Positions 1 through 5,882 of a DNA stretch of 8,090 nt are shown here, piece by piece. This DNA comes from an archaeon (lineage in GTDB: Archaea; Thermoproteota; Nitrososphaeria; Conexivisphaerales; UBA164), in the NCBI GenBank assembly GCA_021798095.1, contig JAJZYL010000054.1, positions 1-8,090 on the forward strand. The letters are read 5' to 3'. Numbering within the stretch: position 1 is the stretch's first letter; each line of letters opens with the position of its first letter. Position numbers and translations under genes: made by a program. The notes under the pieces were generated by a model, which had not been told where the DNA came from, searched no databases, and was given only the letters and a program-made list of their open reading frames with translations.

Positions 1-147
1 GTTTATCTCCTTTAAAGAGGCTACAAGAGCCTTTATCTTAATTTCGTCCGATTTTAATCCTACTGACTCCGAGACCTTCTTCAAATTTTCCTCTGTAACA
101 TCTATTCCTGCACTGTGCAAGAAAAGCGCCGCATATACGTACTCCAT
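1..147 (-). CDS. rpl12: Ribosomal protein P1/L12, archaeal stalk protein (partial, N-terminal 49 residues)
   Basis: Reading the minus strand from an ATG at 147 gives 49 open codons that run off the left edge of the window. The peptide begins MEYVYAALFLHSAG and continues with VTEENLKKV and KALVASLKEIN. This is the characteristic helical N-terminal dimerisation domain of archaeal/eukaryotic P1-type stalk proteins, which usually start MEY(I/V)YAALLLHSAG. The protein is the acidic L7/L12 analogue that dimerises on P0 in the large ribosomal subunit and recruits translation GTPases. The hinge and the acidic C-terminal tail lie outside the window. The gene follows deoxyhypusine synthase on the same strand after 108 bases and has its own TATA-like box at about 181-186, so it is probably transcribed separately or additionally. 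An in-frame TAG immediately precedes the ATG, which fixes this start. Confidence 0.93.
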   Translation of the reverse strand, partial: MEYVYAALFLHSAGIDVTEENLKKVSESVGLKSDEIKIKALVASLKEIN

Positions 148-178
148 CTAAACCACGTTCATAGGTACCCTGAATATC

Positions 179-188
179 CTATTTAACT
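179..188 (-). promoter_or_regulatory. TATA box for rpl12
   Basis: On the minus strand, GTTAAATAG (core TTAAAT, 181-186) is centred about 36 bases upstream of the rpl12 ATG. At the usual archaeal TATA-to-start distance of about 25 bases, transcription would begin near 158-160 and leave a leader of about 12 bases. This is the only AT-rich box in the 108-base gap behind deoxyhypusine synthase. It was assigned by position and base composition only. Confidence 0.5.
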
Positions 189-255
189 TTGTCGTCAGCG
201 GCTAGTGCGTCACTTCAATAATTCGCTTTTAGTAGCTGTGCGGTGGCTTATCCCA

Positions 256-1167
256 TCATCCAAATAACGCTGCATGAATCATAAATGGCAACACTGTAGT
301 GGCATCTGCATGTATCGTTACATGTTTCGCATTTTCCTTGATTTTATTCCATGATATGGCCTCTCTCGTAAGCGCCCCGCTCAAACTGCCATCGTACTCA
401 TAGGCTGTAGTGATGTAAACCGCTAGGTCCAGCCCATCCTTAAATTGAGACCACCAGATCGTATGATGTTTGGATATCCCGCCGCCGATCATTAAAGCCC
501 CCAGCGATTTTGAAGAGAATATGAAATCTGACATAGCTGTTTCATCCTTCAGTTGGTCTATCATGAACTTTCTATGAGATTGCTGATACATCCAGAGTTG
601 TGAGCCGACGGCGCCATCAGTTATGCCAGGAATTATAACCGGGATGTTGTTTTTATAGGCCCAGTAAAGAAAGGAGTTAGTATTATTTAGATATTTTCCG
701 ATTGCCCAAGCGAGTTCATATGTAGAAATTGAAGTGTCATCATATTTATCTAATATGCGCTGCATCTTTTCTTCTATTAATTGCCCATAAAATTTAGCTG
801 GAACTAACACGTTGCCAAGACGGTGATAGCCTTTCTCCTTGAGTTCGATATCATCAAGGTTGAACTCTCCCTTGTAGTATTTCCCAAAGGTCCGGGCTAT
901 ATCGTGATCCAACGCGCCGCACGTTGTGATTACGAGGTTGAACTTATTTTCCATAAGTAACTGTCTAATTACACCTCTCAATCCTGTAGCTATTATATCT
1001 GCTGGGAAGGATAGGATCCGACTGTATTTGCCCTTTAACATCAGCCTCAATATCCTAGTTCCATCCGCAAATTCCCGGCCGGAGAACCCCCCAGCTAACT
1101 CCATCTGAGTGATTATGGATGCTGGAGTCTGATCGTTCATTAAAGAGATATCCTTAACGACTTCCAT
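256..1167 (-). CDS. dys: Deoxyhypusine synthase
   Basis: This 303-residue protein matches the deoxyhypusine synthase family over its whole length. The enzyme transfers the aminobutyl group of spermidine, NAD-dependently, to one lysine of translation factor aIF5A, the first step of hypusine formation, and acts in the cytoplasm. Family landmarks in order are TTCGALDHDI (81-90), LDDIELKEKG with GNVLVP (104-123), PGITDGAVGSQ (180-190), the active-site block GGGISKHH (228-235), DGSLSGA (259-265), SWNKI (272-276) and HADATTVLPF (286-295). By homology with the human enzyme, Lys233 in KHH is the lysine that carries the enzyme-imine intermediate. The length is close to that of other archaeal homologues. 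The ATG at 1167 lies about 25 bases behind a strong TATA box, so the mRNA is probably leaderless. The gene follows the peroxiredoxin by 45 bases on the same strand. Its aIF5A substrate gene is not in the window. Confidence 0.96.
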   Translation of the reverse strand: MEVVKDISLMNDQTPASIITQMELAGGFSGREFADGTRILRLMLKGKYSRILSFPADIIATGLRGVIRQLLMENKFNLVITTCGALDHDIARTFGKYYKGEFNLDDIELKEKGYHRLGNVLVPAKFYGQLIEEKMQRILDKYDDTSISTYELAWAIGKYLNNTNSFLYWAYKNNIPVIIPGITDGAVGSQLWMYQQSHRKFMIDQLKDETAMSDFIFSSKSLGALMIGGGISKHHTIWWSQFKDGLDLAVYITTAYEYDGSLSGALTREAISWNKIKENAKHVTIHADATTVLPFMIHAALFG

Positions 1168-1187
1168 AACGTTGGAAGAATAGGAGG

Positions 1188-1196
1188 AATATATAA
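1188..1196 (-). promoter_or_regulatory. TATA box for deoxyhypusine synthase (leaderless promoter)
   Basis: TTATATATT on the minus strand, preceded by GGG, is centred about 25 bases before the ATG at 1167. This places the predicted transcription start at or next to the start codon, as in leaderless archaeal mRNAs. No Shine-Dalgarno sequence stands in front of the ATG, which agrees. The box lies inside the 45-base gap behind the peroxiredoxin stop codon. Confidence 0.65.
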
Positions 1197-1212
1197 CCCT
1201 TTGAACTGTTGA

Positions 1213-1800
1213 TCAGAGTTTTCCTATATCTTCCGGCGCCTTGATTTTGATGGGTTTTCCCCCTTCTTGCCAATTCGCGGGGATTATGTCGAATTCCTCT
1301 GCAGTTCCCTTATTGGCGAACAGATATTCTAGCCCCTTGAACGCGTTGTATATGTGTTTAACATCTTTGCCAAGTCTATCATTGAATACGGAGATATATT
1401 GTACTTTACCAGCTGGGTCTATTATCACTGTTCCCCTTTTTGTCATACCGGTATAGCTGTTCAGGAAACCATAAGCTGATGATAATTCCTTCTTGATATC
1501 ATCAACCAGTGGAAAGGTCACCTTGCTTACTCTTGGGCTTGTTTCGTGCCAAACCTTGTGGGAATATACTGAATCTGTGCTTATACCTAAAACTTCAGCG
1601 TTTGATGCCTTAAATTTATCATAGTAGGCCTGAAATCCCTCAAGATCTGTCGCGCAAACAAATGTAAAATCGCCAGGATGGAAGGTCATAATAACCCATT
1701 TGTTCTTGTAATCCGAAAGAGATATTTGTCCAATCCTCTTTTCAACCGGAAAGTATGCTTTGGCCGTAAATTCTGGTGCGGGAGCCCCTACTTCTAACAT
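1213..1800 (-). CDS. Peroxiredoxin, AhpC/Prx1-like, lacking a resolving cysteine
   Basis: This 195-residue thioredoxin-fold peroxidase reduces hydrogen peroxide and organic hydroperoxides in the cytoplasm. The catalytic motif is HPGDFTFVCATD (41-52), giving the PxxxTxxC set Pro42, Thr46 and peroxidatic Cys49. Arg122 in KRGTVIIDP fits the conserved active-site arginine. The C-terminal segment EEFDIIPANWQEG (169-180) aligns with the AhpC/Prx1 arm that normally reads EVCPANW, but the resolving cysteine is replaced by Ile173. Cys49 is the only cysteine in the protein, so despite its 2-Cys architecture it must work by a 1-Cys mechanism or be reduced by a partner; this is inference. Related archaeal enzymes are often decamers. 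The gene is divergent from the Na+/H+ antiporter and lies upstream of deoxyhypusine synthase on the same strand. The ATG at 1800 is the only sensible start, because MLEVGAPAPEF is the usual N-terminus. Confidence 0.95.
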   Translation of the reverse strand: MLEVGAPAPEFTAKAYFPVEKRIGQISLSDYKNKWVIMTFHPGDFTFVCATDLEGFQAYYDKFKASNAEVLGISTDSVYSHKVWHETSPRVSKVTFPLVDDIKKELSSAYGFLNSYTGMTKRGTVIIDPAGKVQYISVFNDRLGKDVKHIYNAFKGLEYLFANKGTAEEFDIIPANWQEGGKPIKIKAPEDIGKL

Positions 1801-1830
1801 TTTTTATCGTATCTAGTTTGTTAACTGGTA

Positions 1831-1838
1831 ATTAAAAA
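1831..1838 (-). promoter_or_regulatory. Probable TATA box for the peroxiredoxin gene
   Basis: The minus strand reads CCTTTTTAATTACC, an AT-rich box centred about 34 bases before the ATG at 1800. This predicts transcription from about 1809 and a leader of roughly 9 bases. The CC directly before the T run could be part of a BRE. A second AT-rich stretch (TATATAG on the minus strand, about 1864-1870) is too far away for a short leader. Assigned by position only. Confidence 0.45.
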
Positions 1839-1884
1839 GGTTGCTGAATTTTCTCGTTTGCATCTATATATTGGCTTGTATATC

Positions 1885-1919
1885 AGAACGCGTTTTACAA
1901 ATGGAATGATTGTCGTTCT
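1885..1919. promoter_or_regulatory. Interrupted dyad in the divergent prx/antiporter region
   Basis: AGAACG (1885-1890) is the exact inverse complement of CGTTCT (1914-1919). Inside it, ACAA (1897-1900) pairs with TTGT (1910-1913), leaving a 6-base bulge on the left arm. The element ends only 6 bases before the TATA box of the antiporter gene, a plausible place for a regulator site. It could also be chance, since the arms are short. Confidence 0.3.
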
Positions 1920-1924
1920 AAAAA

Positions 1925-1932
1925 GTTTTAAA
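1925..1932 (+). promoter_or_regulatory. TATA box for the Na+/H+ antiporter gene (leaderless promoter)
   Basis: AAAAGTTTTAAACC carries the core TTTTAAA (1926-1932), centred about 26 bases before the ATG at 1955. Transcription would then start at or beside the start codon. No Shine-Dalgarno sequence precedes the ATG. Confidence 0.6.
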
Positions 1933-1954
1933 CCGGCGTAACTTAGTTAATAAA

Positions 1955-3223
1955 ATGGTTGTTCCCATCGGTTCAGATATTTATTTAATACTTCCGTTGA
2001 TTATACTCGCTGTCCTGATAGGTGTTGTTTCTGACCGACTGAGGGTGTCGTTTACCTCTTCACTACTAGTCTTTGGTATATTTCTAGCGGTGCTCAATGG
2101 GTATTTTCACTTTTTTAGCGTATCGTCCATATTTGGACAGGCGTTCTCTTCAAATATATTCTTTGGACTAGTACTGCCTCCCATTTTGTACAAGGGCGCG
2201 TTGGACCTAAACTTTAAAAAGTTCAGGGACGAATTAATCCCTATCACTTTTTTAGCCACCATAGGAGTTATCGTATCCATCGTAATAGTTGGGTTCGTGC
2301 TAAGGGTTTTGATTGGACTGCCGCTAGTCCCCGCATTACTATTCGGTGCGATTATATCGCCTACAGATCCTGTAGGTGTAATAAGCTTTATGAGAAGGGT
2401 GAATGTGCCCAGTGGGCTATCAACAATAATCGAAGGAGAATCATTACTAAATGATGGGGTTGCGGTGGTGGCATTTACTACCATTCTGGCCTATCTAGGG
2501 GGAACCGTTGAAACTTTATCCGGCATAATTACTTCGCTCGCCCAGACGATCTCTGTAGGTCTAGTGGTAGGCGTTCTTTTAGGGCTTCTATATGTATATG
2601 CAATTAAATACCTAAAGGATTCTAATGGCATCATAGCGTTATCCCTTGTAATAGCTTACTCCTCGTTTGAAATCGCTCAGCAATTAAATTCTTCGGGGAT
2701 CTTGGCCGTAGTAGTTTCGGCGATTATAATAGGCAATTCTGTTAAACAGAGAAATAAGGAGGCGGCGGACCTTTTGAATGGGTTCTGGAGCGTCATAAAT
2801 TATATCATGTTAGCCATAGTGTTCATAACAATGGGGTTATTCATTGATCCTTTGTTTATCACCCCATATATATTGCTCATTGTTATTGCATTCATTGTTG
2901 TAACAGGAGCTAGGGGGGCCGTAGTTTATATATTTCACAAGATTTTCTTAAGAAGCTTTAAGTCTTCGGAATGGAGCGCCACCATCGCGTTGAGTGGTAT
3001 TCGAGGCGCTATACCTCTTGTTCTAGCCCTTAACCTACCGCTATTAATAGGAAATACAACGTTTCAGTACAGGGAACCAATATTAGCCCTTACTGTTGGC
3101 GTCATCCTGATATCCCTGTTGGGACAGAGTTATGCCGCAGAACGATATACAAGAACACATCTTTCATATTCTGTAGAGGAAATACGTGACGCGACTACAG
3201 CTGGAACGGGGGGTTCTACTTAG
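1955..3223 (+). CDS. nhaP: Na+/H+ antiporter, CPA1/NhaP-type
   Basis: This 422-residue integral membrane protein belongs to the Na+/H+ exchanger family (CPA1 branch), which exchanges Na+ (or another cation) for H+ across the cytoplasmic membrane. About 12 hydrophobic segments span residues 8 to 395. Hallmarks are LPPILYKGALDLNF (74-87), the TDP motif in SPTDPVG (135-141), EGESLLNDGVAVV (160-172) with the Asn166-Asp167 pair of electroneutral CPA1 exchangers, SGILAVVVSAIIIGN (247-261), and SGIRGAIPLVLAL (347-359) carrying the conserved arginine. In characterised NhaP proteins the Glu and Asp of the GESLLND stretch and the Thr-Asp of TDP take part in ion binding. There is no cytosolic regulatory domain beyond a short hydrophilic tail (about 396-422). 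The ATG at 1955 lies 26 bases behind a TATA box. In an acidophile it would serve cytoplasmic pH and sodium homeostasis; transport direction and ion preference are not visible. Confidence 0.95.
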   Translation: MVVPIGSDIYLILPLIILAVLIGVVSDRLRVSFTSSLLVFGIFLAVLNGYFHFFSVSSIFGQAFSSNIFFGLVLPPILYKGALDLNFKKFRDELIPITFLATIGVIVSIVIVGFVLRVLIGLPLVPALLFGAIISPTDPVGVISFMRRVNVPSGLSTIIEGESLLNDGVAVVAFTTILAYLGGTVETLSGIITSLAQTISVGLVVGVLLGLLYVYAIKYLKDSNGIIALSLVIAYSSFEIAQQLNSSGILAVVVSAIIIGNSVKQRNKEAADLLNGFWSVINYIMLAIVFITMGLFIDPLFITPYILLIVIAFIVVTGARGAVVYIFHKIFLRSFKSSEWSATIALSGIRGAIPLVLALNLPLLIGNTTFQYREPILALTVGVILISLLGQSYAAERYTRTHLSYSVEEIRDATTAGTGGST

Positions 3224-3255
3224 GTTAAAGCGCACGATAGTGAAGAATTTGAAAA

Positions 3256-3265
3256 GTTATAAAAG
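3256..3265 (+). promoter_or_regulatory. TATA box for the eIF2B-like gene
   Basis: GTTATAAAAG (core TTATAAAA, 3257-3264) is centred about 31 bases before the ATG at 3292. The predicted transcription start is near 3286, so the leader would be about 6 bases. The box supports separate transcription of this gene from the antiporter and argues against the TTG at 3280 as the start. Confidence 0.6.
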
Positions 3266-3291
3266 CATCAAATTACAGGTTGTTTATAATA

Positions 3292-4053
3292 ATGGTTAAA
3301 TTATACGATATTCTCAGTATATCATTATCTGATAAAAAATCGAGCGCAACTACGATAGCCTTCAAAATGTTAGATGGTCTATTAATGGCCAGTGATTTGA
3401 CGCCATCATTATCATCGTCTTTGGATAATATGATTGATTTGTGCCGGGAAAAGAGGCCGGCCATGCCTATATTAAGCAATATTTTAAAACAGGTCAGGGT
3501 GAACTTTGAATCTAATCATGATGGTTTTTATTCGGTAAACTTCGCTAAAAAACAGCTCACCAAATCTATTCAGGCTTCTGTGAATAATACTACAAAACTG
3601 TTGGGAAGGTACAACAATATAACAACTATAAGTTACAGCAGCAATGTCAAGGCATCAATTTTAGCAGCAGAACGAAGGCCAAAGGTCATTGTGATCGGAT
3701 CAAAGCCTGGAAGGGAAGGCGAGGTCCTGTCCAGGGAGTTAAATGGGGAGGGAATTGAAGCTAAACTCCATCCGAATTCTCTTTCGTGCTATTCAGCGCA
3801 TGTAAGCGAAGCCCTTATAATGGGCGCAGATGCATTTTTTCAAAATGGCTTTTGGAATAAAATAGGTTCAAGACAGCTTGCCCTCTGTTTTAGTGACTTG
3901 GAAAAGGAGGTCATAATTTCAACAATCACCCTAAAACTGGGTACATTAAGGGACGATTACTATGAATTTGACCGCGATGAACCTACATTTGAGTACGTCC
4001 CGTTCTACCGAGGTTCTAAATTAGTTACAGAAAAAGGCATCCAAGCGTTCTAA
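3292..4053 (+). CDS. eIF2B alpha/beta/delta-like protein (IF-2B / R15P-isomerase fold), divergent
   Basis: This 253-residue protein has a helical N-terminal part (about 1-105) followed by the Rossmann-like IF-2B domain. Family landmarks are TISYSSNVKASI (112-123), KVIVIGSKPGREGEVLSREL (131-150), where homologues read V-ESRP---G---A--L, and MGADAFFQNGFWNKIGS (177-193), which corresponds to GADA---NG---NKIGT. The last contains Asp180, the position of the conserved catalytic aspartate in MtnA and ribose-1,5-bisphosphate isomerases. The cysteine those isomerases carry in T-x-CN is absent: the site reads SYSS, with Tyr115 where Cys is expected, more like eIF2B regulatory subunits. It may therefore be a non-catalytic relative or bind another phosphorylated ligand; this is inference. 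The ATG at 3292 is preferred over an in-frame TTG at 3280 because it suits the TATA box. The gene sits 68 bases behind the antiporter and converges on the ECF ATPase gene with a 7-base gap. Confidence 0.8.
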   Translation: MVKLYDILSISLSDKKSSATTIAFKMLDGLLMASDLTPSLSSSLDNMIDLCREKRPAMPILSNILKQVRVNFESNHDGFYSVNFAKKQLTKSIQASVNNTTKLLGRYNNITTISYSSNVKASILAAERRPKVIVIGSKPGREGEVLSRELNGEGIEAKLHPNSLSCYSAHVSEALIMGADAFFQNGFWNKIGSRQLALCFSDLEKEVIISTITLKLGTLRDDYYEFDRDEPTFEYVPFYRGSKLVTEKGIQAF

Positions 4054-4060
4054 GCGATTA

Positions 4061-5863
4061 CTAATATGTTATGGTTTTGCCGCTGATCGCCCGTATCCAC
4101 TCCTTTGCGTTCATATAATAGGGGGTGCCCTTATTTTTATTTACATAGGCATGGCTTAGCCTGACTGCAAGCGGCGGTATTATAGCGGCCTTATCAAGCA
4201 GATCAGCGTTTGAGAAGAAGCCCCTTGTTGGACCATCATAAATAGCCCTACCTTGATACATAACTACAACTCTCCTTGTATGTTCAGAGACAAGGGTCAT
4301 GTCGTGGGTTATCGCCACTATCGTAGTGCCCTTCTGATTTAACTCTTCCAATAGATTCATTATGTCTTCAGACATCCTGAAGTCCTGGCCAGTGGTTGGT
4401 TCATCTACTATCATCACGTTAGGTTTAAGCGCCAATATTGAAGCTACAGCCAAGCGCCTTTTCTCGCCTTTTCCCAAGAACATGGGGTCTTCGTTCACCT
4501 TACCACCAAGCCCCACACTTTCCAGGGCATCCTTTACCCTTTGGTCCATTTCTGATGTTGGTACTTTCAGGTTCTTGAGGCCATAAGCCACCTCATCATA
4601 TACACGCCTCATGAATATTTGATGGTCCGGATTTTGGAATACATAGCCTATGTGTTCTGGTATATTCCTTACGACGTTCTTGTCCCTTAGATCCTTTCCC
4701 ATTACCTTGACCGTACCCTTGTATTTTCTTAGAATACCAGCTACAACCCTAGAGATGGTGGTCTTGCCGGCTCCGTTCTGTCCTATCAGGCCTACAAATT
4801 CTCCCTTACTGATTGTAAAGCTGAGGTCCTTGAGGGCGTGCGTGCCATCGTCATACCAGAAGTTAAGGCCATCAACTTCTATTATCTTTTCGCCATTTTG
4901 CTGAGCCTGCCCGTCCTGTATAGTGAACTGGTTCAATTTTTTACCTTCAATGGACGTTAACATTTCATCTATAGTAAAGGGAACCCTGTTTTTATATTTG
5001 ATATCACTATAATACCCTATTCTAGCTATATCTGAAGAGTACAGACCGTGGTCCATAAATAGTTTCATCTGAGAGTAGACCTCTTCCATAGTTCCATAGG
5101 CTATCATTTGGCCCTTGTCTATCGCAAGGACCCTGTCTGCATAGGTCTGTATGACTTCTGGGTTGTGCTCAACAAGTATCGTGGTAATCTTATATTCATT
5201 CCTTATAGTATCTATGGCTTTGATTATGCTCAGCTTCCCCTCCGGATCAAGATCCGACGTCGGCTCATCAAGTATGAGGACCTCTGGTCTCAATGCCAAG
5301 AATGATGCTATTGCGGCCCTCTGTTTTTGCCCGCCGGACAGTTCACTGGGGTGGATCAAGCCGGCCACGGGCCAAAGCGCCCCCAGGCCAACTATTTCCA
5401 GTGCCTCTTTTATTCTGCGCTCAATTTCATCGGATTGCAAGCCAAGCAATTCCATGCCGAAGGCTATTTCATGGAGCAAATCCATCCTGAGGAATTGGTT
5501 CTCTGGGTCCTGTAATAGAAGCCCTATCCTTGGGGCCGTCTGGGCCATTCCTACTATCTTGTCCTTAACTTCCCCCGTCTTTTCATCCTTGACCTTTTCA
5601 ACCTTCGTAAGCGTTTCCCCAAAAACTCTTATTTCCCCCTTAATGTTCTCCGCCTCCTTCCCCTGAGATGGCTGGAAAACGTGGGGAATGATCCCGGTAA
5701 GCGCATAGCAGAGTGTAGTCTTACCTGCTCCGCTAGGTCCTATTATGCCGAAAAATTCGTCGTTGTTCACCTCAAAGTTAAGATCCTTTAAGGTGTACGG
5801 GTTTTCCTGCCCTATATACGACTGGTACCTCCATGAAAAGTCCTTAACTTCTATTATGGCCAT
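4061..5863 (-). CDS. ecfA: ECF transporter ATPase, two fused ABC domains (EcfA1-EcfA2)
   Basis: This 600-residue protein contains two complete ABC ATPase domains and powers an energy-coupling-factor importer from the cytoplasmic face. Domain 1 (about 1-265) has Walker A GPSGAGKTT (42-50), Q-loop LLQDPENQF (116-124), signature LSGGQKQR (175-182), Walker B VLILDEPTSDLD (195-206) and His233. Domain 2 (about 327-550) has Walker A GQNGAGKTT (361-369), Q-loop VFQNPDHQ (408-415), a degenerate signature LGKGEKRR (463-470), Walker B VMIVDEPTTGQD (483-494) and His520. The QDPENQ and QNPDHQ Q-loops are typical of ECF/CbiO-type ATPases. Walker A to Q-loop is about 27 residues longer in domain 1, through a charged insert (about 88-107). 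A linker (about 266-325) joins the domains and a tail follows 550. It is the last gene of the S-T-A cluster, 18 bases behind ecfT, with its own Shine-Dalgarno sequence. Confidence 0.95.
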   Translation of the reverse strand: MAIIEVKDFSWRYQSYIGQENPYTLKDLNFEVNNDEFFGIIGPSGAGKTTLCYALTGIIPHVFQPSQGKEAENIKGEIRVFGETLTKVEKVKDEKTGEVKDKIVGMAQTAPRIGLLLQDPENQFLRMDLLHEIAFGMELLGLQSDEIERRIKEALEIVGLGALWPVAGLIHPSELSGGQKQRAAIASFLALRPEVLILDEPTSDLDPEGKLSIIKAIDTIRNEYKITTILVEHNPEVIQTYADRVLAIDKGQMIAYGTMEEVYSQMKLFMDHGLYSSDIARIGYYSDIKYKNRVPFTIDEMLTSIEGKKLNQFTIQDGQAQQNGEKIIEVDGLNFWYDDGTHALKDLSFTISKGEFVGLIGQNGAGKTTISRVVAGILRKYKGTVKVMGKDLRDKNVVRNIPEHIGYVFQNPDHQIFMRRVYDEVAYGLKNLKVPTSEMDQRVKDALESVGLGGKVNEDPMFLGKGEKRRLAVASILALKPNVMIVDEPTTGQDFRMSEDIMNLLEELNQKGTTIVAITHDMTLVSEHTRRVVVMYQGRAIYDGPTRGFFSNADLLDKAAIIPPLAVRLSHAYVNKNKGTPYYMNAKEWIRAISGKTITY

Positions 5864-5876
5864 ATACCTTTCATTT

Positions 5877-5882
5877 CCTCCT
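5877..5882 (-). promoter_or_regulatory. Shine-Dalgarno sequence of the ECF ATPase gene
   Basis: The minus strand reads AAGGAGGAAATGAAAGGTAT before the ATG at 5863, so a full AGGAGG overlaps the end of ecfT. The spacing of GGAGG to the annotated ATG is 13 bases, rather long. A second, weaker AAAGGT lies 4 bases before it. The nearer ATG (5873) opens only a 6-codon frame and is not the gene start, because MAIIEVKDFSWRY at 5863 is the natural ABC N-terminus. This is the clearest Shine-Dalgarno sequence in the window and fits an internal operon gene. Confidence 0.65.

Noticed and set aside
190..262. Possible C/D-box guide RNA behind deoxyhypusine synthase (ATGATGG and CTGA on the minus strand)
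   Set aside because: The C box is imperfect and overlaps the dys stop region, no D' box lies at a usual distance, and there is no terminal stem.
2107..2484. 125-codon open frame on the minus strand
   Set aside because: It is antisense to the Na+/H+ antiporter across its best-conserved motifs, so the plus-strand reading is the real one.
3280..3291. TTG at 3280 as start of the eIF2B-like gene
   Set aside because: It would add only MFII, lies just 20 bases behind the TATA box centre, and the ATG at 3292 gives a natural short-leader start.
5151..5666. 171-codon open frame on the plus strand
   Set aside because: It lies entirely antisense to the fused EcfA gene, gives a serine- and proline-rich low-complexity protein with no family features, and has no promoter. 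It is a shadow of the ABC gene.
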